From the NCBI GenBank assembly GCA_947375135.1, contig CANCER010000024.1:1-56968 (forward strand): 56,968 nucleotides of DNA, given 5' to 3'. This DNA comes from Comamonadaceae bacterium. GTDB taxonomy: Bacteria > Pseudomonadota > Gammaproteobacteria > Burkholderiales > Burkholderiaceae_C. Shown in pieces: positions 9,058 through 16,969 of the stretch. The position numbers were made by a program, and so were the translations under genes. Under the pieces are notes generated by a model. It worked only from the letters and a program-made list of their open reading frames with translations. It was not told the DNA's origin and searched no databases. Every line of letters starts with the position of its first letter. Position 1 is the first letter of the stretch.

Positions 9058-9074
9058 CCACGCATACCTCCGCC

Positions 9075-9878
9075 ATGCAAGCCGCGCTGCCCATGTACTA
9101 CCCGCCGCGGGAGGCGCTGCAGGCCTTCTGGGCCGCGTTGGCCGGTTTGCTGCGCGCCGATGGTGCCTGCGCCGGTTTGGACATCCCCCTTGAGTTGAGC
9201 GAGCCACTGGACTGCCACGCCCAATGGCAGGACAGTGACCTGCTGCTCAGCCAGGCCTGTGGTTATCCGCTGGTCACCCTGCTCAAAGACCGGGTGCGCC
9301 TGGTAGGCACCTTTGCCTACGACGCGCCGGGTGCAAGCGGTGTAGCCTGCCGCAGCCCGCTGCTGTGCCGTGCGGGTGATGCGCGCCAGGCGCTGGCGCA
9401 GTTTGCCGGCAGCACGCTGGCCTTGAACGACCGCATCTCCCAGTCCGGCTACAACGCCTTGCGTGCGCTGCTGAGCGCACCCGGTACACCACGCCCCTTC
9501 TTTGCCGCCACCGTGCAAACCGGCGCGCATATCCAGTCGATGGAAGCAGTGCGCAACGGCCGCGCCGACATGGCCGCCGTAGATGCCGTGACCTGGGCGC
9601 TGTGGCAACGCAGCCACCCTGAAGAAGCCAGTGCGCTGCGCGTCTTCGGCCAAACCGCGCCCTATCCCGGCCTGCCGCTGATTACCTCGCTGCAAACACC
9701 CACAGACGTCGTGATGGCCTTGCGCCGGAGCTTGCAAGCCTTGGCCAGCGAGCCCGCCTATGCGGCCGTGCGCGCACCCTTGTTGATTTGCGGTTTTGAA
9801 GCGACCACGCTGGCCGATTACCGGGTCTGCATGGACATGCAGGAGCAGGCCCACACCAGCGGCCTGCGGGATCTGTAA
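9075..9878 (+). CDS. PhnD/SsuA-like substrate-binding-fold protein without signal peptide
   Basis: A 267-residue protein resembling the phosphonate/phosphite binding family (PhnD-like, type 2 periplasmic binding fold). Supporting segments are DLLLSQACGYPLVTLLKD near 56, LALNDRISQSGYNALRALL near 116, and the TGAHIQSMEAVRNGRADMAAVDAVTW stretch near 151. In that last stretch a loop for an oxyanion ligand precedes the A-A-V-D-A turn common in this family. No signal peptide or lipobox is present, and no permease or ATPase lies nearby. The start ATG 9075 lies 17 bp after the desaturase stop. It might be a cytoplasmic ligand sensor or a protein whose export signal was lost. Its place beside TauD suggests an oxyanion or sulfonate ligand; this is conjecture. 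Confidence 0.7.
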   Translation: MQAALPMYYPPREALQAFWAALAGLLRADGACAGLDIPLELSEPLDCHAQWQDSDLLLSQACGYPLVTLLKDRVRLVGTFAYDAPGASGVACRSPLLCRAGDARQALAQFAGSTLALNDRISQSGYNALRALLSAPGTPRPFFAATVQTGAHIQSMEAVRNGRADMAAVDAVTWALWQRSHPEEASALRVFGQTAPYPGLPLITSLQTPTDVVMALRRSLQALASEPAYAAVRAPLLICGFEATTLADYRVCMDMQEQAHTSGLRDL

Positions 9879-10016
9879 GGCCTGGTCACAGCCCCACGGA
9901 AACGGGAGCACAGCAACAGCGTCGCAGGCCCTGCACCGCCCGCATATGCGTTTTCCGCCTAAGCAAGGCCGGTTTTGATCGTTTGGTTTTGCGTGCTGCC
10001 TGCTTACGCTCACGGC

Positions 10017-10850
10017 ATGACATTACACATACAAGCCCTGGGCCCGGCCATTGGCGCACTGGTCAGCGGCATTCAACTCTCCGAACCCTTGAGCGACGGC
10101 AACCACGATGCCTTGCTCAAAGCCCTGCTGCAGCACCACGTGCTGTTTTTTGAAAACCAGCCCATCACGCCGCGCCAGCAGCGCGATCTGGCGGCGCGCT
10201 TTGGCAAGCTGCACATCCACCCCATCTACCCGTCAGACCCGCAGGTGCCGGAAATCATCCTGCTCGACACCAGCACCGGCAACCCGCCCGACAACGACCT
10301 CTGGCACACCGACGTCACCTTTATCCAGACGCCGCCCATGGCGGCACTGCTGTCGGCCAAGCTGCTACCGCCCAGCGGCGGCGACACGCTGTGGTCCAGT
10401 GGCGTGGCAGCGTTTGACGCGCTCTCTCCCGCGTTCCAGAAATTGCTGAACGGACTGACGGCCGAGCACGACATCATGAAATCCTTCCACGCGGTGCGCT
10501 TTGCCCGCACACCGGAAGAGCAGGTTCGCTTTGATGCCGCCCGCACAAACAACCCGGTGGTGGTGCACCCGGTGATCCGCACGCACCCGGTCACCGGCAA
10601 AAAGGGCATCTTCGTCAGCGAGGGCTTCACCACCCGCATTCTGGAGCTGAGCCTGCCCGAGAGCGATGCCGTGCTGGCCCTGCTGTTCAAGCACATCGCC
10701 AAGCCGGAGTTCACCGTGCGGTGGCGCTGGAAGGCCAATGACTTCGCCTTCTGGGACAACCGCCTGACCCAGCACTACGCCACCAACGATTACCTGCCGC
10801 ACCGCCGCGTGATGCACCGCGCCACCGTGCTGGGCGACAAGCCCTTTTAA
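10017..10850 (+). CDS. tauD: Taurine/sulfonate 2-oxoglutarate dioxygenase
   Basis: A 277-residue Fe(II)/2-oxoglutarate dioxygenase of the TauD family, which hydroxylates taurine (or another sulfonate or alkyl sulfate) so that sulfite is released as a sulfur source. The iron triad is H97 and D99 (LWHTDVTF) and H253 (RLTQHYATNDY); the tail HRRVMHRATVLGDKPF is a close match to TauD and holds the 2-oxoglutarate-binding arginine. ATG 10017 is preferred to the upstream GTG at 9975, since the conserved protein begins at MTLHIQALG. It lies in the sulfur block 139 bp after the PhnD-like gene, while tauABC is 40 kb away at 49.7-52.4 kb. An alkylsulfatase (AtsK type) is the main alternative. Confidence 0.87.
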   Translation: MTLHIQALGPAIGALVSGIQLSEPLSDGNHDALLKALLQHHVLFFENQPITPRQQRDLAARFGKLHIHPIYPSDPQVPEIILLDTSTGNPPDNDLWHTDVTFIQTPPMAALLSAKLLPPSGGDTLWSSGVAAFDALSPAFQKLLNGLTAEHDIMKSFHAVRFARTPEEQVRFDAARTNNPVVVHPVIRTHPVTGKKGIFVSEGFTTRILELSLPESDAVLALLFKHIAKPEFTVRWRWKANDFAFWDNRLTQHYATNDYLPHRRVMHRATVLGDKPF

Positions 10851-10897
10851 GCCCCACCCCATCACCCGTTTTTCACACCCCGCAGAGGAGACTCCCC

Positions 10898-11365
10898 ATG
10901 ACCGTAGCCGCCGAACCGACCGCCCTGCCCACCGCGCTGGAATCCATACGCGCCGTGGCCCTTTCCACCGGCCTGCCCTATGCGGGCGCGGTGCCACCCC
11001 AGCTGGCCTGGGAGCTGTTCTCCGCCGGCGAAGTGGTGCTGGTCGATGTGCGCACCACCGAGGAACGCAAGTTCGTCGGCCATGTGCCCGGCAGCCAACA
11101 TGTGGCCTGGGCCACCGGCACGGCCCTCACACGCAACCCGCGCTTTGTGCGCGAGCTCGAAGTCAAGGTGGGCAAGCAGTCCACCATCCTCTTGCTGTGC
11201 CGCAGCGGCAAGCGCTCGGCCCTGGCCGCCCAAGCCGCAGCCACCGCCGGCTTCACCCGTGTGTTCAACATCCTCGAAGGTTTCGAGGGCGAGATCGACG
11301 CCCACAAACAGCGCGGCGGCAAGGACGGCTGGCGCTTTCACAAGCTGCCCTGGGTGCAGGACTGA
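10898..11365 (+). CDS. Rhodanese-domain sulfurtransferase
   Basis: A 155-residue single rhodanese domain. The catalytic cysteine is C101 in the loop LLCRSGKRSALAA (six-residue active loop typical of sulfurtransferases), and the CH2A-type segment VVLVDVRTTEERKFVGHVPGS lies near 46-66. Such proteins carry a persulfide and pass sulfane sulfur between donors and acceptors. The start ATG follows AGAGGAGAC. It precedes the serine acetyltransferase by 3 bp and heads the encapsulin operon, a context reported for family 2A encapsulins. This makes it a plausible acceptor or donor for sulfur moved by the encapsulated desulfurase, although direct transfer is inferred. No signal peptide is visible, so it should be cytoplasmic. 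Confidence 0.87.
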   Translation: MTVAAEPTALPTALESIRAVALSTGLPYAGAVPPQLAWELFSAGEVVLVDVRTTEERKFVGHVPGSQHVAWATGTALTRNPRFVRELEVKVGKQSTILLLCRSGKRSALAAQAAATAGFTRVFNILEGFEGEIDAHKQRGGKDGWRFHKLPWVQD

Positions 11366-11368
11366 GCG

Positions 11369-12367
11369 ATGGCCCAGCCGCTTTTTGATCTGGAAAACGT
11401 CGTTGGTCAACTCGCTGCCGTGCGCCAGGAATGGCGTGCCGCGCAACAGCGCTCCAATGAACCCGGCGGGCGCGAGCTGCCCTCGCGCGATGCGCTGACC
11501 GACATCCTGCGCGGCCTCAAGGGCGTGCTGTTTCCCATGCGCCTGGGGCCTACCGATTTGCGCCAGGAGAGCGAGGACTTTTATGTCGGCCACACCCTGG
11601 GCGCCGTGCTGCATGCGCTGCACGCCCAGGTGCAGCTGGAGCTGCACTACACCGCACGCCACCAGGATGCGGTGGATGGTGCCGCGCTGGACGCGCAGGC
11701 CCTGTCCATCACCCGCGACTTTGCCGGCGCCCTGCCCGGCATACGCCGCCTGCTCGACAGCGATGTGATTGCCGCCTTTGAGGGCGACCCGGCCGCGCGC
11801 AGTGTGGACGAGGTGCTGCTGTGCTACCCCGGCATCCTGGCCATGATTTACCACCGCGTGGCGCACCGTCTCTACCGCTCTGGCGTGCCGCTGCTGGCGC
11901 GCATTGCGGCCGAACTGGCGCATGCCGAGACCGGCATCGACATCCACCCCGGCGCGACAATCGGGCCGGGCTTTTTCATCGACCACGGCACCGGTGTTGT
12001 GATCGGCGAGACGGCCGTCATCGGTGAGCGTGTACGCCTGTACCAGGCCGTCACATTGGGTGCCAAGAGCTTCCCGGTGGACGACCAGGGCAAGCCCATC
12101 AAGGGCCAACCGCGCCACCCGATTCTGGAAGACGAGGTCGTCATCTACGCCGGCGCCACCGTGCTCGGCCGCATCACCGTGGGGCGCGGTGCGTCCATAG
12201 GCGGCAATGTCTGGCTGACGCATGACGTGGCCCCCGGCACGCACATCACGCAGGCTACTTCGCGCCAGGACACCAAATCCGATTTGACCCCCACGCTTGC
12301 CACTGCGTGTGCTGCGCTGCCCCCCGAGGGGGCCAAGCCAGCTTGGGGCGGCCCGGCGCGGGCTTAA
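11369..12367 (+). CDS. Serine O-acetyltransferase (EpsC/SrpH type)
   Basis: A 332-residue enzyme that transfers acetyl from acetyl-CoA to serine, giving O-acetylserine, the acceptor for sulfide in cysteine synthesis and the precursor of the CysB inducer. The N-terminal helical domain (to about 180) is followed by left-handed hexapeptide repeats (HPGATIGPGFFIDHGTGVVI, then IGERVRLYQAVTLGAK). The active-site histidines are in DIHPGA and FIDHGTG. It starts 3 bp after the rhodanese gene and lies 51 bp before the encapsulin. Similar genes (srpH) accompany encapsulin srpI in cyanobacteria. Oddity: the last ~28 residues (after about 304) are encoded by an interspersed DNA repeat, so the native C-terminus, which in CysE docks cysteine synthase, has been replaced or extended. 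Confidence 0.9.
   Translation: MAQPLFDLENVVGQLAAVRQEWRAAQQRSNEPGGRELPSRDALTDILRGLKGVLFPMRLGPTDLRQESEDFYVGHTLGAVLHALHAQVQLELHYTARHQDAVDGAALDAQALSITRDFAGALPGIRRLLDSDVIAAFEGDPAARSVDEVLLCYPGILAMIYHRVAHRLYRSGVPLLARIAAELAHAETGIDIHPGATIGPGFFIDHGTGVVIGETAVIGERVRLYQAVTLGAKSFPVDDQGKPIKGQPRHPILEDEVVIYAGATVLGRITVGRGASIGGNVWLTHDVAPGTHITQATSRQDTKSDLTPTLATACAALPPEGAKPAWGGPARA
12286..12366. repeat. GC-rich interspersed repeat, copy 2, inside the acetyltransferase 3' end
   Basis: Matches copy 1 (4674-4802) in the blocks CCCCCACGCTTG, GCTGCGCTGCCCCC-CGAGGGGG and CTTGGGGCGGCCCGGCG. It supplies the last codons and nearly the stop of the serine acetyltransferase. The C-rich/G-rich core can form a hairpin, which could also modulate read-through into the encapsulin gene. 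Confidence 0.6.
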
Positions 12368-12418
12368 GACCTGCGCAACCCCTTCTCACTTTCGATTTTT
12401 TAACCCCCGGAGACCTTC

Positions 12419-13348
12419 ATGTCAGAGACCCTTCCCAGCCAATCCGCGCTCAGCGACAGCGCCGCGCGGCAACTCGCCAACGCCACCAAGACCGTCCCCA
12501 TTCTGTCCACCATCAGCCCGCGCTGGCTGGTGCATCTGCTGCAATGGGTGCCTGTGGAAGCCGGCATTTACCGCCTCAACAAGGTCAAGAACCCGCAAGA
12601 CGTGCTGGTGGCCTGCGCCAAGCGCGACGAGTCCGAACTGCCGCAAACCTTTGTCGATTACGAAGACACACCGCGCGAGTATTTCCTCAACGCCGTCTCC
12701 ACCGTGCTGGACGTGCACACCCGCGTGTCGGATCTGTACAGCAGCCCGCATGACCAGATCAAGGAACAATTGCGCCTGACGATTGAGACCATCAAGGAGC
12801 GCCAGGAGTCCGAGCTGATCAACAACCCCGACTACGGCCTGCTGGCGTCCGTCGCGCCCGATCAAATCATCTACCCTTTGACCGGCGCGCCCACGCCCGA
12901 CGATCTGGACGAGCTGCTGACCAAGGTCTGGAAAGAGCCGGCCTTCTTCCTGACCCACCCGCTGGCGATTGCCGCGTTCGGCCGTGAATGCACCCGCCGT
13001 GGCGTGCCACCGCCCACCGTGAGCCTGTTCGGTTCGCAGTTCCTGACCTGGCGCGGCGTGCCGCTGATCCCCAGCGACAAGGTGCCCGTGGCCGATGGCA
13101 AGACCAAGATCATTCTGGTGCGCGTGGGCGACAAGCGCCAGGGCGTGGTCGGCGTGTTCCAGCCCGGTCTGGCCGGTGAACAAAGCCCCGGTCTGTCGGT
13201 GCGCTTCATGGGTATCAACCGCAGCGCGATTGCCTCCTACCTGATCAGCCTGTACTGCTCGCTGGTCGTCCAATCCGACGACGCGCTGGCCGTGCTGGAA
13301 GATGTTGAAGTGGGCAAGTTCCATGACTATCCAGACACCTACAAATAA
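12419..13348 (+). CDS. Family 2A encapsulin shell protein (SrpI-like)
   Basis: A 309-residue HK97-fold shell protein of encapsulin family 2, the group that includes SrpI of Synechococcus. Many copies self-assemble into a closed compartment. Recognised by the N-terminal arm (ATKTVPILSTISPRWLVHLL), the segment FVDYEDTPREYFLNAVSTVL, the ELINNPDYGLLASVAP region, the GVPPPTVSLFGSQFLTWRG stretch with LIPSDKVPV, and the C-terminal FMGINRSAIASYLISLYCSL. No cyclic-nucleotide-binding insertion is present, which places it in subtype 2A rather than 2B. The start follows CCGGAGACC. The cargo gene downstream overlaps by 26 bp, so shell and cargo translation are coupled. The preceding genes (rhodanese, serine acetyltransferase) are the classic 2A neighbours. 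Confidence 0.9.
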   Translation: MSETLPSQSALSDSAARQLANATKTVPILSTISPRWLVHLLQWVPVEAGIYRLNKVKNPQDVLVACAKRDESELPQTFVDYEDTPREYFLNAVSTVLDVHTRVSDLYSSPHDQIKEQLRLTIETIKERQESELINNPDYGLLASVAPDQIIYPLTGAPTPDDLDELLTKVWKEPAFFLTHPLAIAAFGRECTRRGVPPPTVSLFGSQFLTWRGVPLIPSDKVPVADGKTKIILVRVGDKRQGVVGVFQPGLAGEQSPGLSVRFMGINRSAIASYLISLYCSLVVQSDDALAVLEDVEVGKFHDYPDTYK

Positions 13349-15506
13349 TCTGCCGGGGGGAACTCCCCCTGCGGGTCTGCCTGACATCGCGATGCTGACG
13401 CAACTGGCCGGTGCCTTCTTCTCGGCGCTGCCGGGACAGGCGCCGCAATTTCCGTCGGCCCCTACGCCCCCTTCGCTGGGCAGCTTGCCGCAGCCCTCGC
13501 CACCCGCGTTTGGCAATGTGCAACCGACTGCGCCAGCACTGGGCGGGGTGCCTGCGCCCACCAACGTGTTGCCCGGTGGCAGCTCGCTGGGCCCGGTGGC
13601 ACGCGAGCCGCAGTCCCCTGCGGCCTTTCCCTTGGGCTCGCCGCCTCCAGGCTCCAACATGGCGCCCACCACGCCACAAAATGCGCTCAACCTGGGCGTA
13701 TCCACACCAGCCCTGGTGCCACATTCCGCAGCCCCCAATGGCCTGCCCGACAACGCTGCTCTGGTAGCGCCTGCCGTGGACAACCGCATCGGTGCCCAAG
13801 CCCTGGGCGTGCCCCGAGGTGCGGGTGCAACCCTGCCACAGGCGGCACCACCTACTGCGCCATCGGCACCCACAGCGGGCGGCGCTGCGGTGCCCACCGC
13901 TCCGGGCATTGGTGACTCCGCGGCAGTGACGGCCGGCAGTGCGGCGGCTCCTGCGGACGGTGCTGCTGCACCGGCTGCTGAAGCCTCGCCCTACTACTTC
14001 GTCAACAACGGTAACGGTTACCCCTCCAAGCTGACCGAGTACAGCGTGCCGCGCGAAGACCGTGTCACCGCGCATTCCTTCGGGCTGCCCGGTGCCGACG
14101 ATTTGCGTGCGCTCTTGAGCAACAACCCGCGCGTTCCGGCTCAGGCCGGCTCCGCACCAGTTGCCAACAGCAGTGGTGCGCAAGCGGCTGGTCCGTTCTA
14201 CTTTCTGGAGCCCCAGCGTGCGCCTAGCGGCTACGCCGGCCCCTATCCGGAAGGCAAGCCGGAGATTGATGCATCCCGCCATCCGGCCTTTGACGTGCAC
14301 GCGGTCCGGCGGGATTTCCCCATCCTGCAGGAACGCGTGAACGGCAAGCAGCTGGTGTGGTTTGACAACGCGGCCACGACGCACAAGCCCAAAGCGGTGA
14401 TTGACCGGATCTCGTATTTTTACGAACACGAGAATTCGAACATCCACCGCGCGGCGCATGAGCTCGCAGCCCGCGCCACCGATGCCTATGAAGGTGCGCG
14501 TGAGAAAGTGCGCAACTTCCTGGGTGCCGGCAGCGTGGACGAAATCATCTTCGTGCGCGGTGCCACTGAAGCCATCAACCTGGTAGCCAAGACCTGGGGT
14601 GTGCAGAACGTGCTGGAAGGCGACGAGATCATCGTCTCGAACCTGGAGCACCACGCCAACATCGTGCCTTGGCAGCAACTCGCGGCGTTGAAGGGCGCGA
14701 AGATCCGCGTGATCCCGGTGGACGACAGCGGCCAGGTCTTGATCGACGAGTACAAAAAGCTGCTCAACGACCGCACGAAAATTGTGGCCGTGACGCAGGT
14801 CTCCAACGCGCTCGGCACCGTGGTGCCGGTCAAAGAGATTGTGGAACTCGCTCACCGTGCCGGCGCCATCGCGCTGGTGGACGGCGCGCAATCGGTCAGC
14901 CACATGCGGGTGAATGTGCAGGACATGGGTGCGGACTTCTTTGTGTTCTCCGGGCACAAGCTGTTTGGCCCCACCGGCATTGGTGTGGTCTACGGAAAGC
15001 GCGCGCTCTTGGACGCCATGCCCCCGTGGCAGGGCGGCGGCAACATGATTGCCGACGTGACCTTTGAGCGCACCCTGTTCCAGCCGCCTCCCAACAAGTT
15101 CGAAGCAGGCACCGGGAACATCGCAGACGCGGTGGGTCTGGGTGCGGCCATCGACTATGTGCAGCGGCTGGGTCTGGAAAACATCGCGCGCTACGAGCAC
15201 GACATCCTGGCCTACGCCACACATCTGCTCAAACCGATTCCGGGTGTGCGGCTGATTGGCACGGCGCATGAGAAGGCCAGCGTGCTGTCCTTTGTGCTCA
15301 AGGGCTACACCACCGAAGAAGTGGGGAAGGCCTTGAACGACGAAGGCATTGCGGTGCGCTCCGGCCACCACTGCGCGCAGCCCATCCTGCGCCGCATGGG
15401 TGTGGAGACCACGGTGCGGCCTTCGCTGGCGTTCTACAACACCTGCGAAGAGGTGGACAGGATGATCGCGGTGGTGCGGCGTCTGAGTTCGGCGCGCACG
15501 CATTAG
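13323..15506 (+). CDS. Encapsulated cysteine desulfurase with long disordered N-terminal targeting region
   Basis: A 727-residue cargo protein. The C-terminal ~400 residues (from FDVHAVRRDFP near 323) form a SufS/CsdA-type cysteine desulfurase: PLP lysine K546 in FSGHKLFGPTG and catalytic C684 in SGHHCAQPILRR. It removes sulfur from cysteine as a persulfide, giving alanine. The N-terminal ~320 residues are rich in Pro, Ala and Gly with almost no charge, as in family 2A cargo, where this region binds the inside of the shell. Short motifs recur there: NNLPGG and NVLPGG; GLPD/GLPG followed by a leucine-containing helix (three times); SPYYFV and GPFYFL. ATG 13323 is chosen because the conserved-looking MTIQTPTNNLPGG begins there; ATG 13302 is in frame and possible. 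Published 2A systems store elemental sulfur in the shell. Confidence 0.9.
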   Translation: MTIQTPTNNLPGGTPPAGLPDIAMLTQLAGAFFSALPGQAPQFPSAPTPPSLGSLPQPSPPAFGNVQPTAPALGGVPAPTNVLPGGSSLGPVAREPQSPAAFPLGSPPPGSNMAPTTPQNALNLGVSTPALVPHSAAPNGLPDNAALVAPAVDNRIGAQALGVPRGAGATLPQAAPPTAPSAPTAGGAAVPTAPGIGDSAAVTAGSAAAPADGAAAPAAEASPYYFVNNGNGYPSKLTEYSVPREDRVTAHSFGLPGADDLRALLSNNPRVPAQAGSAPVANSSGAQAAGPFYFLEPQRAPSGYAGPYPEGKPEIDASRHPAFDVHAVRRDFPILQERVNGKQLVWFDNAATTHKPKAVIDRISYFYEHENSNIHRAAHELAARATDAYEGAREKVRNFLGAGSVDEIIFVRGATEAINLVAKTWGVQNVLEGDEIIVSNLEHHANIVPWQQLAALKGAKIRVIPVDDSGQVLIDEYKKLLNDRTKIVAVTQVSNALGTVVPVKEIVELAHRAGAIALVDGAQSVSHMRVNVQDMGADFFVFSGHKLFGPTGIGVVYGKRALLDAMPPWQGGGNMIADVTFERTLFQPPPNKFEAGTGNIADAVGLGAAIDYVQRLGLENIARYEHDILAYATHLLKPIPGVRLIGTAHEKASVLSFVLKGYTTEEVGKALNDEGIAVRSGHHCAQPILRRMGVETTVRPSLAFYNTCEEVDRMIAVVRRLSSARTH

Positions 15507-15524
15507 CGCGCAGCGCTTAGCCGA

Positions 15525-15579
15525 AGGCCCGGTGGCGCCGCAGTCCAGAGTTTGGATTGCGGCGCGACCGGGCCTTTTT
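15525..15579 (+). terminator. Strong intrinsic terminator of the encapsulin operon
   Basis: A 23-bp stem (AAGGCCCGGTGGCGCCGCAG and its partner CTGCGGCGCGACCGGGCCTT-like arm, one mismatch and one wobble), a 7-base loop AGAGTTT, then TTTTTC. It lies 19 bp after the desulfurase stop and closes the sulfur block. Confidence 0.85.
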
Positions 15580-15710
15580 CGCATGCAGCGTACGGGCATC
15601 ATTTTGCGGAGACGCGTTCGCCCTGAGTCGCTGTTCAGGGATTGCATTTCCAGGCGGGCGCGCAGCTGTGCCTGCGTTAAAGGCTGGGGGCGACTCCTCT
15701 TCGCTCGCTG

Positions 15711-15782
15711 CAGTGCTTGGGGTATGCCGCGCGCCTCATGGTGGGGTACCACAAATCGGCGCGCGGCATACCCCAGGCACTG
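15711..15782. repeat. Long inverted repeat with 25-bp arms
   Basis: The left arm 15711-15735 (CAGTGCTTGGGGTATGCCGC then GCGCC) pairs with the right arm 15758-15782 with one wobble pair. The 22-base loop contains a smaller palindrome around GTGGGGTACCAC. The element lies between the encapsulin operon terminator and the accessory island. It has the form of a REP/BIME-like or small non-autonomous element; no other copy exists in the window. Confidence 0.7.
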
Positions 15783-16251
15783 CGGGTGTGGATTGGCTCC
15801 TGTTCAGGAACCAAAGCGCGGGCTGAATGGTGGGGACTTTTGCTGGTGGTGGTTGATCGGTGAGTGGTGGCGATAGGCTGATTCGAGACGTTCGGGCGGT
15901 GCAGTCGGCAGTCAATCACGCCGTGTCTAGAGTCACTGAACATTTGGCAGTAAATGGCTTCATAACACCCGTTGCTGCCGGTCATTACAGGCAGCTTTAC
16001 GGCGCTCCAGTTCATTACCTGCTGTCAAGCCTTCTTGGCGGACTTCAACATGTCCAAAGTGAGTGCTCCTGCTTAATTAGAGCCGCTATTTGCGTTCCGC
16101 CCACGCTAGCTAAAACTGGCATTGGACATCGAAATTAGTTTTCAAGTCTTTTTTCGGCTCTGATGCAGTGGTTAAAAAATTTAAATCTGGTTATTTGCCT
16201 CCGACGCCTTTTGTCGCCCTGTGAGGCACGATGCACTATCCAAAAGGATGC
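15783..16251. other. Intergenic stretch with no supported gene
   Basis: About 470 bp between the inverted repeat and a pseudogene. Open frames on both strands have no family resemblance and no good start signals. It marks the left edge of the accessory island; I see no attachment-site duplication or tRNA. Confidence 0.5.
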
Positions 16252-16864
16252 ATGGAGTACAACATGCCACAACTTATCAGCACTCCAGAAGAAATCTTCC
16301 GTCGCAAAAACCGGGGCATCACACGCTTGAATTCCAAGAAAATAGTTCAAAGTGCATCCAGAAGACTTTCAAAGTAATGCATGCGTGGTTCAAGCAATAC
16401 ACGTCTGATTAACCCACAGAAATGCTGGCCCCATTTGAAAATTCCAGCTGGAATGAGGGTGGACCGACCAGCCTGCGGATTGCATTCACTCATATGCCGA
16501 TTGCTTGAGAAAGCACGGCAAATACGTGCCCACACTGGCGCGACCCCAAGGCCCCGGCGTGTCGGTCTAGATCGAAACACCCATGGGTGTTCTCCGCCAC
16601 GTGTTGCAAGTCACAGAAGCCAACGATCACCCAGCCAAAGCAGCGGATTTATGGGCCAATGCTTGCCATCAATGGCCGCAATTACAAGCGTATAACCTAA
16701 ACGATTTGTGCCATGTCTACGTTGTCAAAATCCCGGCGCAAACAGACCCTTGGGTGCTTTTTTGGAATATCCCGTTCCACACATTTCCCAGTGAAAGTCA
16801 ATGGCACACCGTGATTGATTGGCTCCGTTTGCCACCTGGTCCCGAAATCGCTTTGGAATACTGA
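16252..16864 (+). pseudogene. Decayed gene of an unknown family, broken by frameshift and an in-frame TAG
   Basis: Fragments in shifting frames read as one protein. It starts MEYNMPQLISTPEEIFRRKN at 16252, passes through EMLAPFENSSWNEGGPTSLR and KYVPTLARPQGPGVSV, then a TAG at 16568-16570, then IETPMGVLRHVLQVTEANDH in the same frame, ending IDWLRLPPGPEIALEY at 16864. The TAG replaces what would naturally be a glutamate (SV-E-IETP), and at least one frameshift lies near 16505. The 93-residue 3' frame from ATG 16583 could still be translated, but it looks like a tail. Family not recognised. It lies immediately upstream of the WYL regulator. Confidence 0.6.
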
Positions 16865-16969
16865 CTCATGGCTGAGCAGTTTCCTTGGTTGTGTAGTTTC
16901 AATAAGTATTAAAAATGATAAATATTGTCACAACTCGGGTATCATGAATCGAACAGCGAGCGACTCCCC

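Noticed and set aside
13245..15752. An 835-codon open frame on the - strand opposite the cysteine desulfurase
   Set aside because: Long antisense frames are expected in high-GC DNA; the sequence is His/Arg/Gly-rich with no family pattern, while the + strand has a complete enzyme.
16135..16350. A 71-codon - strand frame over the pseudogene 5' end
   Set aside because: It overlaps sequence better explained as + strand gene remains and has no start signal.
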